From Burkholderia sp052045245 (lineage in GTDB: Bacteria; Pseudomonadota; Gammaproteobacteria; Burkholderiales; Burkholderiaceae): a DNA stretch of 64,000 nucleotides. Location of the stretch: NCBI RefSeq assembly GCF_052045245.1, contig NZ_JBQEON010000001.1, positions 343,651 to 407,650 of the forward strand, given 5' to 3'. The notes under the pieces were generated by a model that was not told the origin of the DNA, did no database searches, and was given only the letters and a program-made list of their open reading frames with translations. The position numbers were made by a program, and so were the translations under genes. The stretch's first letter is position 1, and each line of letters opens with the position of its first letter. Shown here piece after piece: positions 26,225 through 34,999 of the stretch.

Positions 26225-26263
26225 CGACTTCCCCGATCGGCGACGTGTCGTCGGTCGCTTCAA

Positions 26264-26277
26264 TAAGTGCATATACA
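26264..26277. promoter_or_regulatory. Shared MarR-type operator, copy 3
   Basis: TAAGTGCATATACA differs from copies 1 and 2 at two or three positions. It lies 12 bp before the emrA start codon, between the marR stop and emrA, and suggests a promoter for the pump genes controlled by the same regulator. Confidence 0.55.
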
Positions 26278-26288
26278 TAGGTGAATCG

Positions 26289-27377
26289 ATGGAAACGACC
26301 CCAACCGCTGCCGCCCGCGACGCAGCCACAATCGACCGGCCGGCCACGCAGCGCCGCGTGCCGTGGATGCGGATCGCGGTGGGCGCCGTCATCGTCGCGG
26401 TCGCGGCCGCGACGCTCGACTGGCTGTGGGTGCTGCGCTTTCAGGAAAGCACCGACGATGCGTATGTCGGCGGCGACGTCACGGTGCTTGCGCCGAAGGT
26501 GAACGGCTTCGTCGACAAGATCCTCGTGACCGACAACCAGCGCGTGAAGGCCGGCGACGTGCTCGTGCAGCTCGACGCGCGCGACTACGATGCGAAGCTC
26601 GCGCAGGCCAGCGCGGAAGTCGACGGCGCACGCGCCGCCGTGACGGAGCTCGAAGCGAAGCAACAGCTTCAATACGCGGTGATCGGCCAGCACGCGGCGG
26701 ACCGGAACGCATCGTCGGCCGAGCTCACGCGTGCGTCGGCCGACCGCGTGCGCTACCGCGCGCTCGTGAAATCCGATGCGGTGTCGAGCCAGATCGTCGA
26801 ACGCGCGGACGCCGACTATGCGAAGGCGGCTGCGGCCGTCGCCCGCAGCGACGCCGCGTGGCTCGCATCGAAGCGGCAGCTCGACGTGCTCGGCGCGCAG
26901 CTCGCCGATGCGCGGGCCCGCGTGAACACGGCGCTCGCCGCGCAACGGGTCGCGGCGCTCAACGTCGAATACACGACGATCCGCTCGCCGGCCGACGGCT
27001 ACGTCGGCAACCGCACGGGCCGCGTCGGGATGCTCGCGAACGTCGGCGTGCCGCTGCTGACGATCGTGCCCGCTTCCGGGCTGTGGATCGACGCGAACTT
27101 CAAGGAGGACCAGCTGCGCAAGATGCGCGCGGGCGATCGCGTCGACGTCGCGCTCGATGCGTCGAGCCTGCGCCTGCATGGCCGCGTCGACAGCCTCGCG
27201 CCCGCGACCGGCGCGACCTTCAGCGTGCTGCCGCCCGAGAACGCGACCGGCAACTTCACGAAGATCGTGCAGCGCGTGCCGGTGCGCGTGCAGCTCGATC
27301 CGCAGCCGGGCATCGAGCAGGTGCTGCGCCCGGGCCTGTCCGCGGTCGTGACCGTGCATACCGGCCACGCGAACTGA
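26289..27377 (+). CDS. Membrane fusion protein of a multidrug efflux pump (EmrA-like)
   Basis: A 362-residue HlyD/EmrA-type periplasmic adaptor. A cytoplasmic lead of about 25 residues precedes one membrane helix (IAVGAVIVAVAAATLDWLW, about 29-47). Then come TDDAYVGGDVTVLAPKVNGF, the lipoyl-like start of the family, a long coiled-coil hairpin (about 95-215), and the return strand YTTIRSPADGYVGNRTGRVG. The ATG at 26289 follows AGGTGA. emrB-like and OMF genes follow at 13 and 16 bp, so the three form a complete tripartite pump. It sits in the inner membrane and periplasm. Confidence 0.9.
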   Translation: METTPTAAARDAATIDRPATQRRVPWMRIAVGAVIVAVAAATLDWLWVLRFQESTDDAYVGGDVTVLAPKVNGFVDKILVTDNQRVKAGDVLVQLDARDYDAKLAQASAEVDGARAAVTELEAKQQLQYAVIGQHAADRNASSAELTRASADRVRYRALVKSDAVSSQIVERADADYAKAAAAVARSDAAWLASKRQLDVLGAQLADARARVNTALAAQRVAALNVEYTTIRSPADGYVGNRTGRVGMLANVGVPLLTIVPASGLWIDANFKEDQLRKMRAGDRVDVALDASSLRLHGRVDSLAPATGATFSVLPPENATGNFTKIVQRVPVRVQLDPQPGIEQVLRPGLSAVVTVHTGHAN

Positions 27378-27390
27378 ACGGGAGCCGACG

Positions 27391-28965
27391 ATGACCACCG
27401 CATTCTCCGGCGACCCGGCGTCGCAACCGACGAAACAGCGTGTCTTCGCGTTCGCGCTGATGTGCGTCGGCTTCTTCATGGCGACGCTCGACATCCAGAT
27501 CGTCGCGTCGTCGCTGCGCGACATCGGCGGCGGGCTCTCTGCAAGCCAGGACGAGCTGTCGTGGGTGCAGACGGCCTACCTGATCGCCGAGATCATCGTG
27601 ATCCCGATGTCGGGCTGGCTGTCGAAGGTGATGTCGACGCGCTGGCTGTTCGTCGCGTCGGCGATCGGCTTCACGATCACGAGCATGCTGTGCGGGCTCG
27701 CGTGGGACATCAATTCGATGATCCTGTTTCGCGGGTTGCAAGGCGCGCTCGGCGCCGCGATGATCCCCACCGTGTTCACGACCGCGTTCGTGCTGTTCCC
27801 GGGCAGGCAGCGGCTGGTCGCGTCGACGACGATCGGCGCGCTCGCGTCGCTCGCGCCGGCAATCGGGCCGGTGATCGGCGGCTGGATCACCGATCAATGG
27901 TCGTGGCACTGGCTGTTCTACCTGAACCTCGTGCCGGGCGTCGTCGTGGCCGCGCTGGTGCCGCGCTACGTGCGGATCGACGCCCCCGACCTCAGCCTCG
28001 TCAGGCGCGGCGACTATCCCGGCATCGTGCTGATGTCGGGTTTCCTCGGCTGCCTCGAATACGTGCTGGAGGAAGGCCCGCGCAAGAACTGGTTCAGCGA
28101 CGACGTCATCCTGATCTGCGCATGGATCTCCGGCATCTGCGGCTTCCTGTTCATCGTGCACGCGCTGAGCGCCGACGATCCGGTCGTCGACCTGCGCGCG
28201 CTCGTCGTGCGCAACTTCGGGATCGGCAGCCTGCTGTCGTTCGTGACGGGCATCGGGATCTTCGTGACGGTGTTCCTCACGCCGCTGTTCCTGGCGCAGG
28301 TGCGCGCGTTCAGTTCGCTGCAGATCGGTATCGCGCTGCTGTCGGTCGGCGCGTTCCAGCTGCTTGCGCTGTGCGTGTATGCGTTCGCCGCGCGCTACTT
28401 CAGCATGCGCGCGCTGCTCGTGTTCGGGCTCGTCTGCTTCGGCCTCGGCTGCTACCTGTACACGCCGATCACGCACGACTGGGGCTGGCGCGAGCTGTTG
28501 CTGCCGCAGGCGCTGCGCGGCATCGGCCAGCAATTCAGCGTGCCGCCGATCGTGACGATGGCGCTGGGCTCGCTGCCGCAGTCGCGCCTGAAATCGGCAA
28601 GCGGCCTGTTCAACCTGATGCGCAACCTCGGCGGCGCGATCGGCATCGCGGTGAGCGCGACGATGCTCAACGACCGGGTGAACTTCCACTACCTGCGCCT
28701 GAACGAGCACGTGAGCGCGGGCGAGCCGCAGGTCGCGTCGCTGCTCGATCGCCAGGCCGCGTACTGGACCTCGGTGGCCGGCAACACGCTGGATACCGCG
28801 CAGGCCGGCCTCGCGAACCTGCACCGGCTGATCTATCGCGAAGCGCTGACGCTCACCTATGCGGATGCGTACTACGCGCTGTCGCTGTGCTTCGTCGTCG
28901 CGCTGGCCGCCGTCGCGTTTTCCCGTCCCATCACCCTGAACGCGCCGCCGCCGGACGCGCACTGA
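27391..28965 (+). CDS. DHA2-family MFS drug/proton antiporter (EmrB-like)
   Basis: A 524-residue, 14-helix major facilitator of the DHA2 (EmrB/QacA) family. Motif A-like FMATLDIQIVASSLRDIGGG at the start of helix 1, SWVQTAYLIAEIIVIPMSGW and motif C (LAPAIGPVIGGWI) are all visible. GLLSASQDELSW-type residues (QDELSW) are typical of EmrB. The proton-driven pump is expected to pass hydrophobic drugs to the EmrA-like adaptor and the outer-membrane channel encoded on either side. Substrate cannot be told from sequence. Fusaric acid, antibiotics and plant phenolics are all plausible for this genus. Confidence 0.91.
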   Translation: MTTAFSGDPASQPTKQRVFAFALMCVGFFMATLDIQIVASSLRDIGGGLSASQDELSWVQTAYLIAEIIVIPMSGWLSKVMSTRWLFVASAIGFTITSMLCGLAWDINSMILFRGLQGALGAAMIPTVFTTAFVLFPGRQRLVASTTIGALASLAPAIGPVIGGWITDQWSWHWLFYLNLVPGVVVAALVPRYVRIDAPDLSLVRRGDYPGIVLMSGFLGCLEYVLEEGPRKNWFSDDVILICAWISGICGFLFIVHALSADDPVVDLRALVVRNFGIGSLLSFVTGIGIFVTVFLTPLFLAQVRAFSSLQIGIALLSVGAFQLLALCVYAFAARYFSMRALLVFGLVCFGLGCYLYTPITHDWGWRELLLPQALRGIGQQFSVPPIVTMALGSLPQSRLKSASGLFNLMRNLGGAIGIAVSATMLNDRVNFHYLRLNEHVSAGEPQVASLLDRQAAYWTSVAGNTLDTAQAGLANLHRLIYREALTLTYADAYYALSLCFVVALAAVAFSRPITLNAPPPDAH

Positions 28966-28981
28966 AGCCGAGGTCGTCATC

Positions 28982-30424
28982 ATGAAAAAGCTACTCGCCG
29001 CCCTCGCTGCCAGCGCATTCGCCGCCGGCTGCGCGGTGCCGCCCGCGCAGCATCCCGCGCTGCACGATGCCGTTCAAGCGCTCGCCCCCGCCGCGTGGGA
29101 TACCGACGTGCCGCGCACGGGCGCCGATGCCGCCGCGTGGTGGGCGCAGTTCCACGATCCGGCGCTCGACCGGCTGATCGACACCGTGCTCGACGGCAAC
29201 CTCGATCTGCAGGCCGCCGCCGAACGCGTGAAGCAGGCGCAGGCGCTGACCGTGCAGAAGCGCGCGGTGCTGCTGCCCGCACTCGACGCGACCGCGCATG
29301 CGGCCGACGCGCGCCAGAACACGCCGCCGCCGCTCGGCTATGTGCGGCAGGCCGGCGCGGGGCTCGCGCTGAGCTGGTCGCCGGACGTGTTCGGCGGTGA
29401 ACGGCTCGACCTGCTGGCCGCGCAGGCCGAACGGGTCGGGCAACAGCACGCAGAAGACGCGATGCGGCTCGCGCTCGCGGCCGATGCGGCGTCCGCGTAT
29501 GTCGACCTGCGCTGGGCGCAGCAGGAACTGAAGATCCTGCAGGACAACGCGGCGATCCGCCGGCATGCGCTCGACCTCACGCGCAAGCGGCAGGCGTTCG
29601 GGCTGTCGACGGAGCTCGACGTCACCCGCGCGCAGAACCAGCTCGATGCGCTGGACGCGCGGATTCCGCCGACGCAGGCGCGGATCGCGCATCAGCTCAA
29701 CCTGATCGCCGTGTATTCGGGCCGCACGCCCGAATCGGTCGACCGGCTCGTGCTCGCGCAGGCCGGCGCGATTCCGGTGCCGCCGGCCGGGTCGCCCGAC
29801 ACGCTGCCTTCGCAGGCGCTGCTGCGCCGGCCGGACGTGCTCGCCGCGTATGCGCAGGTCGAGCGGCGCGCGGCGCAAGTCGGTGTCGCGAAGGCCGAGC
29901 GGTATCCGAAGTTCTCGCTGAACCTGACGGACGGAATTCTGGCCGCGTCGTACCTCGGGTTGCCGACGCTGACCGACAACCTGTTCAGCGCGGCGTTGAG
30001 CGCGACGAGCCCGATCTTCAACGCAGGGCGGATTACCGCCGATATCTCGCAGAGCGAAAGCCGGATGCGCGAGTCGGAACTCGGGTTGCGACAGACGATG
30101 TTGCAGGCGCTGCGGGACGTCGAGGATGCGCGCGCGAACCTCGTCGGCAGCGATGAAGCGACGCGGCGGCTCGACAGCGCGCTCGCGGCGTCGGGCCAGG
30201 CGCTCGGGCTGGCGAACCAGCTCTACAAGGGCGGCGCGACGGATTTCCTGGATGTGCTGTCCGCGCAGGAGGTGTATCTGCGGGATTCGGATGCGCTCAA
30301 CCAGGCCAAGCGCGAGCATGCGCTGGCGGCGGTCGCGTTGTATCGGTCGCTTGGAGGTGGATGGAGCCGGAATGACGCGGCGGGTGACGCGCAGACGGAA
30401 GCCGTCGCCGCAGCAAAGGATTGA
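28982..30424 (+). CDS. NodT-family outer-membrane efflux lipoprotein
   Basis: A 480-residue RND/EmrAB-type outer-membrane factor of the NodT family. A signal peptide ends in the lipobox AAGC, with Cys17 as the acylation site. Two OEP repeats follow (LDRLIDTVLDGNLDLQAAAE and later LRRPDVLAAYAQVERRAAQV). The C-terminal GGATDFLDVLSAQEVYLRD is the conserved NodT end. It is the third gene of the pump operon, 16 bp after the DHA2 gene, and forms the TolC-like exit duct. Confidence 0.92.
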   Translation: MKKLLAALAASAFAAGCAVPPAQHPALHDAVQALAPAAWDTDVPRTGADAAAWWAQFHDPALDRLIDTVLDGNLDLQAAAERVKQAQALTVQKRAVLLPALDATAHAADARQNTPPPLGYVRQAGAGLALSWSPDVFGGERLDLLAAQAERVGQQHAEDAMRLALAADAASAYVDLRWAQQELKILQDNAAIRRHALDLTRKRQAFGLSTELDVTRAQNQLDALDARIPPTQARIAHQLNLIAVYSGRTPESVDRLVLAQAGAIPVPPAGSPDTLPSQALLRRPDVLAAYAQVERRAAQVGVAKAERYPKFSLNLTDGILAASYLGLPTLTDNLFSAALSATSPIFNAGRITADISQSESRMRESELGLRQTMLQALRDVEDARANLVGSDEATRRLDSALAASGQALGLANQLYKGGATDFLDVLSAQEVYLRDSDALNQAKREHALAAVALYRSLGGGWSRNDAAGDAQTEAVAAAKD

Positions 30425-30553
30425 TCGCGAAGGACTGACCGCGACCGCCCGCCGATACCGGACGCGCGATCTCGCGGCCGGAGGGTCCGTGTGTACGGGC
30501 CGCGCGGGCAGTCGGCCGGGTCACGCCGCTGCGTCGCCCGGCCCCGCCGTGCG

Positions 30554-31186
30554 TTACAGCGGCGGCCGCTTCAGCTTCACCCAACGCTGCACCGACGGCC
30601 GCTCCCACTGCGCGCGCGCATAGTCGGCCAGACGCTGCGGCACCGGATCGTCGTTCAATACCAGGCGATTCAACATCACCGCCAGGTCGACATCGGCGAT
30701 GCTCCACGCGCCGAACAGGTTCGCCGCGCCCGGTGCGAGCAGTTTATCGGCGGCCGCGAACAGCTTCTGCGCGGCGGCCTGTGCCAGATTCGACAGCGGC
30801 TCGCTCGACGGGCGGTAGAACAACACTTCGGTCGACCGCTCCGTGCGGATCGGCATCAGGTCGCTGCGCAGCCACGCCTGCACCTGGCGCGCCCGCGCGC
30901 GCTGGCGCGGCTCGGCCGGATAGAGCCGTGCGCCCGGGAAAGTCTCGTCGAGATATTCGGTAATCGCGGACGATTCCGACAGCGCGAAGTCGTCGTGCAC
31001 GAGCGTCGGCACGCGTTGCGTCAGCGACGTCGCCGCATAGTCCGGCGCGAAATGCGCGCGGTTGCCGAGATCGACGGTCACCAGGTCGTACGGCAGCGAT
31101 TTTTCCTCGAGCGCGACGAACACGGACATCGCGTAAGGGCTCGCATATTGCGAGTCGGCGTAGAGGCGGAGATTACCGGTTTGCAC
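30554..31186 (-). CDS. yfcF: Glutathione S-transferase, YfcF-like
   Basis: A 210-residue glutathione transferase very close to E. coli YfcF. The thioredoxin-like half has LYADSQYASPYAMSVFVALE and the glutathione gamma-Glu contact SESSAITEYLDETF. The helical half has RARARQVQAWLRSDLMPIR and NLFGAWSIADVDLAVMLNRL, both YfcF signatures. I place the start at GTG 31186, because AAGGAG lies 6 nt upstream and the reading begins right at the domain; a longer frame to 31219 exists. YfcF-type enzymes have been linked to disulfide/peroxide reduction. It stands alone. Confidence 0.88.
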   Translation of the reverse strand: MQTGNLRLYADSQYASPYAMSVFVALEEKSLPYDLVTVDLGNRAHFAPDYAATSLTQRVPTLVHDDFALSESSAITEYLDETFPGARLYPAEPRQRARARQVQAWLRSDLMPIRTERSTEVLFYRPSSEPLSNLAQAAAQKLFAAADKLLAPGAANLFGAWSIADVDLAVMLNRLVLNDDPVPQRLADYARAQWERPSVQRWVKLKRPPL

Positions 31187-31300
31187 TGCAGGCTCCTTGT
31201 GAATGCGGAGGCCGGGCATCGCGAGCGGATGCGCCGGGGGCCTCCGGTTGGGTCATTTCATTGCGGGATGAAACAGCTACACGGCGGGCAATCGGCGCGA

Positions 31301-31891
31301 TCAACCCGCGTCGGGCCATCGGTATCCGATCACTTCGCTCACCGGATACGCGAGTTCGCGCACGGCTTCGAGCTGATTGCCGCCGAACAGGTGCACGTGC
31401 TGGTCGTCGTGACGCAGATAGAACCCGACGTGGCCCTTCCAGCTCGCGGGATCGTCGCGCGTCAGGACCGCGATGCAGCCGTACACCGGGCGCTCCAGCG
31501 GCCGCCCCCATTCGAGCCACGAGCGCGCGAGCGCGGAGCCCGTGCCGCGGATGCCGGCACGCGTCATGCACCAGTTGGCGAACGACGAGCACCACGAAAT
31601 CTTGTCGTCGTAACCGACGAGATTCGTGTGGTTGTTGTATTCGACGATGCGCGGATTGATGCTGCCGGGCGGGAACCGGCGGATGCCCAGTTCGGCCAGC
31701 GCGACGGGCATCCACGGCGGATGGCCGGCTGGCGGGTTGCCCTCGGGGTTCGATCGGATCACGACGGTCTCGGGTTCGGTGGTCGAAACGCCGCCTATAT
31801 TCGCACGAATGCGGCGGCATGGCAGTGCCGTTTCGGGCCCGGCGCGCCCGGCCATGCCCGGCCGCCGTCGGCCTTCCCGAATCCCGGCCAA
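31301..31891 (-). CDS. TIGR02594-type NlpC/P60-like peptidase (amidase)
   Basis: A protein of up to 196 residues with the TIGR02594/CHAP-like papain fold, probably a peptidoglycan or peptide amidase. The catalytic Cys101 is in SWCSSFANWC and the likely His154 in GHVGFYLRHDD. LARSWLEWG and LFGGNQ are the other family marks. The N-terminal ~55 residues are weakly conserved and arginine/glycine-rich, so the true start may be later, for example a GTG near residue 44. No signal peptide or lysis-gene neighbour is visible, so it is not obviously phage-derived. Confidence 0.7.
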   Translation of the reverse strand: MAGIREGRRRPGMAGRAGPETALPCRRIRANIGGVSTTEPETVVIRSNPEGNPPAGHPPWMPVALAELGIRRFPPGSINPRIVEYNNHTNLVGYDDKISWCSSFANWCMTRAGIRGTGSALARSWLEWGRPLERPVYGCIAVLTRDDPASWKGHVGFYLRHDDQHVHLFGGNQLEAVRELAYPVSEVIGYRWPDAG

Positions 31892-31942
31892 GGCCGCCCC
31901 GCATGGCGCGGAAACGGCCTGACCGCCCTCGCGCCCCGCCCG

Positions 31943-33760
31943 TCACTCCACCGTCACCGATTTCGCCAGGTTCCTCGGCTTGTCGATATCCGCGCCGCGC
32001 AGGCACGCGGCGTGATACGCGAGCAGTTGCAACGGCACGACGTGCAGGATCGGCGACAGCAGCCCGTAGTAATCCGGCATCCGCAGCACCGACACGCCCT
32101 CGCCGTTGTCGATCCGCGTATCGGCATCGGCGAATACGTAAAGCTGCCCGCCCCGCGCCCGCACTTCCTGCATGTTCGACTTGAGCTTCTCGAGCAGCGC
32201 GTCGTTCGGCGCGATCGTCGCGACCGGCATCGCATGCGTCACGAGCGCGAGCGGCCCGTGCTTCAGCTCGCCGGCCGGATACGCTTCCGCGTGGATATAC
32301 GAAATCTCCTTCAGCTTCAGCGCGCCTTCGAGCGCGATCGGGTAATGCAGCCCGCGCCCGAGAAACAGCGCATTCTCGTGCCGCGAGAACTCCGCGGCCC
32401 AGCGCTCGATCTGCGGCTCCAGCGCGAGCACGTCCTCGAGCGCGTTCGGCAGCCGCCGCAGTTGCGTCGTATAACGGGCAAGCTGCGCGTCGTCGACATA
32501 ACCGCGCAACCGGCCGAGCGTCACCGCGAGAATGAACAGCGCGACGAGCTGCGTCGTGAACGCCTTGGTCGACGCGACGCCGATCTCCGGGCCGGCCCGC
32601 GTCAGGAACCGCAGGCCGGTCTGCCGCATCATCGCGCTGGTCGGCACGTTGCAGATCGCCAGCGTGTCGATATGACCGAGCGCCTGCGCGTACTTGAGCG
32701 CGGCGAGCGTATCGGCCGTCTCGCCGGACTGCGACACGCTGACCACCAGCGTATTCGGCAGCGCGAGCGCATCGCTGTAACGGTATTCGCTCGCGATCTC
32801 GACCTGCGCCGGCACGCGCGCGATCGTCTCGAGCCAGCGGCGCGCCGTCAGGCCGGAATAATGACTCGTGCCGCACGCGAGGATCAGCACGTTGTCGATC
32901 TGCTCGAACGCGCGCGCGGCATCCGGGCCGAATGTCGCCGGATCGAACAGCCCCGCATCGGGGATGGTCGCGGCGACGGCCTGCGGTTGCTCGAAGATTT
33001 CCTTCTGCATGAAGTGGCGGTACGGCCCGAGTTCAACCACGCCTTGCGTCGCCGAAACGGTCTGGACCGGGCGTTCGACCGGCGTGCCGCCGCGCGCGAG
33101 CACCCGCACGCCGCCCGGCGTCAGTTCGACGATGTCGCCTTCCTCGAGAAAGATGAACTGATCGGTGATCCCGGCCAGCGCGAGCGCGTCCGATGCGAGA
33201 AAGCATTCGCCGTCCCTCACCCCGACCACCAGCGGCGAGCCGGCGCGCGCGCCGATCAGCCGCTGCGGCTCGTGCTTGCTGAACACGGCAATCGCATACG
33301 CGCCGTGCAGCTGCGCCGTCGCGTCGCGCACGGCGGCGAGCAGGTCGCCGCGATACTTGCTGTGGATCAGGTGCGCGACGACCTCGGTATCGGTTTGCCC
33401 GTCGAATTCATAGTGCTCGTCGGACAGTTGCCTGCGCAACGTTTCGTGATTCTCGATGATGCCGTTGTGCACGAGGGCGATCTCGTCGCGCGAGAAGATC
33501 GGATGCGCGTTGCAGGTGGCCGGCGCGCCATGCGTCGCCCAGCGGGTATGCGCGATGCCGGTGCTGCCGGACAGCCCGGCGTCGCGGACGTGCGCGTCGA
33601 GATCGGCGACGCGCGATACGCTGCGCTCCCGGCGCGCCTGGCCGTCGACGACGGTCGCCACGCCGCATGAATCGTAGCCGCGATACTCGAGGCGGCGCAA
33701 TCCTTCAATCAGAATCGGAACGATGTTCCGTTGCGCGACCGCGCCGACGATGCCACACAT
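31943..33760 (-). CDS. glmS: Glutamine-fructose-6-phosphate aminotransferase (GlmS paralogue)
   Basis: A 605-residue, full-length GlmS that makes glucosamine-6-phosphate from fructose-6-phosphate and glutamine. After Met removal the N-terminal Cys of MCGIVGAVAQRNIVPILIEG is the Ntn glutaminase nucleophile. THTRWATHG-type residues appear as GIAHTRWATHGAPATCNAHP. The two SIS domains carry CGTSHYSG, SQSGETADTLAAL and the end DKPRNLAKSVTVE. It lies last in the polysaccharide gene series, 47 bp after the GH8-like gene. A second glmS beside glycan genes usually serves precursor supply (UDP-GlcNAc/UDP-ManNAc). Whether the genome also has a housekeeping copy cannot be seen here. Confidence 0.93.
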   Translation of the reverse strand: MCGIVGAVAQRNIVPILIEGLRRLEYRGYDSCGVATVVDGQARRERSVSRVADLDAHVRDAGLSGSTGIAHTRWATHGAPATCNAHPIFSRDEIALVHNGIIENHETLRRQLSDEHYEFDGQTDTEVVAHLIHSKYRGDLLAAVRDATAQLHGAYAIAVFSKHEPQRLIGARAGSPLVVGVRDGECFLASDALALAGITDQFIFLEEGDIVELTPGGVRVLARGGTPVERPVQTVSATQGVVELGPYRHFMQKEIFEQPQAVAATIPDAGLFDPATFGPDAARAFEQIDNVLILACGTSHYSGLTARRWLETIARVPAQVEIASEYRYSDALALPNTLVVSVSQSGETADTLAALKYAQALGHIDTLAICNVPTSAMMRQTGLRFLTRAGPEIGVASTKAFTTQLVALFILAVTLGRLRGYVDDAQLARYTTQLRRLPNALEDVLALEPQIERWAAEFSRHENALFLGRGLHYPIALEGALKLKEISYIHAEAYPAGELKHGPLALVTHAMPVATIAPNDALLEKLKSNMQEVRARGGQLYVFADADTRIDNGEGVSVLRMPDYYGLLSPILHVVPLQLLAYHAACLRGADIDKPRNLAKSVTVE

Positions 33761-33807
33761 GACACGCCTCCTTCCCTTTGTCCGCCCATGAACGGTGCGC
33801 CGCCGTG

Positions 33808-34911
33808 TCAACGCGATCCGGCCACCGTTGTTTCCGTTGTCTCCGCGGTCGTGAACCCGCATTTGGCGGGTGCGAGCGGATCGGTCATCCGGCTTTCGAA
33901 TGCCAGGTACAGCGACTCCTCCAGTACGTTCCAGTGCGTGCCGTGACGATACGGGCCCGAGCGCGCATACCAGCAGGCGACGGTGCTCCAGTCGTTCATC
34001 TTGTAGGCGACCAGCGCGATCAGCCCCCACGGAAAATCGGAGCCGGCGAGCTGCATCCAGGTCTTGCCGTACTTCTGCATCCACTGCGCGTAGATCGTCT
34101 CGTTCGACTCGTCGGGCACCTGGATGCCGGACAGGATCGGGAAGATCTGCGCGACCTTCGCCGGATAGAAGCTCGTGTCGCTGATCTTCTGCGTGCTCGC
34201 GCGAAAGCCGGATCGCGTCCCGCGCCAGAACACCTTCACGATCGCCGACGACAGCCGGTCGGCCCGCTGGCTCCACGGGCCCGCATGCGCGTAGTCGGCA
34301 CGGCGCACGTAATACGCGGCGAGCGCCTGGAATGCGCTGTGCACCTCGACGTTGTCCATCAGCAGCGCGACGTGCAGCGTCGACGAGATCTGATAGACGC
34401 CGGTCGGCTTGTCGAGCAGCAGGTCCAGGTGCGCGCCCGCGCGATTCAGGCTGGCTTCCCACGCGGCCGGCATGCCGTCGGGCGGTGCGAAGCGCGCGAG
34501 CAGTTCGATCCAGGTCGCCATCATCGCGTCGTCCGCGTCGGCTTCCGCGCACGACGCGACCTGTCCGCCGCTCTTCACGCAGTAGCGATCGAAGCCGCCG
34601 TCCGGACGCTGGCGCGGCAACAACCATGCGATCCACGCGAGTGCGGGCTGACGGGCGTCCATCTTGGTGTCGGCTGCGGCAAGCAGCGCCTTCGCCGCGA
34701 AATAAGGATCGATGCCGGCGCCGTTCAGACGCACGGTGATCGCACCGTCCGGGCGTTGATACAGCCCGTTGAGTCGAAGGTCGGCGGCGCCCGCGTGCAG
34801 CACGGAGCAGCACGCGGCGACGCAGCAGGCGGTGCGCCAGTAGCGGCACAGCCTGACGGTGGCCGCCACGCACGCGCGTGTGGCCGGGAAAAGCGCGGGC
34901 CGGTTCATCAT
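33808..34911 (-). CDS. Secreted helical-toroid protein, GH8-like, in polysaccharide locus
   Basis: A 367-residue exported protein with a signal peptide ending near AGA-ADLRLNG (about residue 41). The mature part is helical and Trp-rich. CAEADADDAMMATWIELLAR resembles the catalytic-region motif of GH8 glycosidases such as BcsZ, and FRASTQKISDTSFYPAKVAQ and GSDFPWGLIALVAYKMNDW fit an alpha/alpha-toroid. I infer a periplasmic glycanase or lyase that trims the polymer, as BcsZ does in cellulose export. It could also be a non-catalytic glycan-binding toroid. The start at 34911 follows AGGAG 6 nt upstream. It lies 88 bp after the deacetylase-like gene. Confidence 0.65.
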   Translation of the reverse strand: MMNRPALFPATRACVAATVRLCRYWRTACCVAACCSVLHAGAADLRLNGLYQRPDGAITVRLNGAGIDPYFAAKALLAAADTKMDARQPALAWIAWLLPRQRPDGGFDRYCVKSGGQVASCAEADADDAMMATWIELLARFAPPDGMPAAWEASLNRAGAHLDLLLDKPTGVYQISSTLHVALLMDNVEVHSAFQALAAYYVRRADYAHAGPWSQRADRLSSAIVKVFWRGTRSGFRASTQKISDTSFYPAKVAQIFPILSGIQVPDESNETIYAQWMQKYGKTWMQLAGSDFPWGLIALVAYKMNDWSTVACWYARSGPYRHGTHWNVLEESLYLAFESRMTDPLAPAKCGFTTAETTETTVAGSR

Positions 34912-34999
34912 GGGAGGCTCCTGCGCGGTCATCCTGCGCAATCGTCGCCGGACGCGGCGTTGGCCGCGTCGCGTCCGGCGACCGTGTCGACGACGTGGC

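Noticed and set aside
30491..33670. Very long plus-strand open frame (over 1,000 codons)
   Set aside because: It is Arg/His/Gln-rich and lies opposite the GST, TIGR02594 and glmS genes; long antisense frames are common at this GC content.
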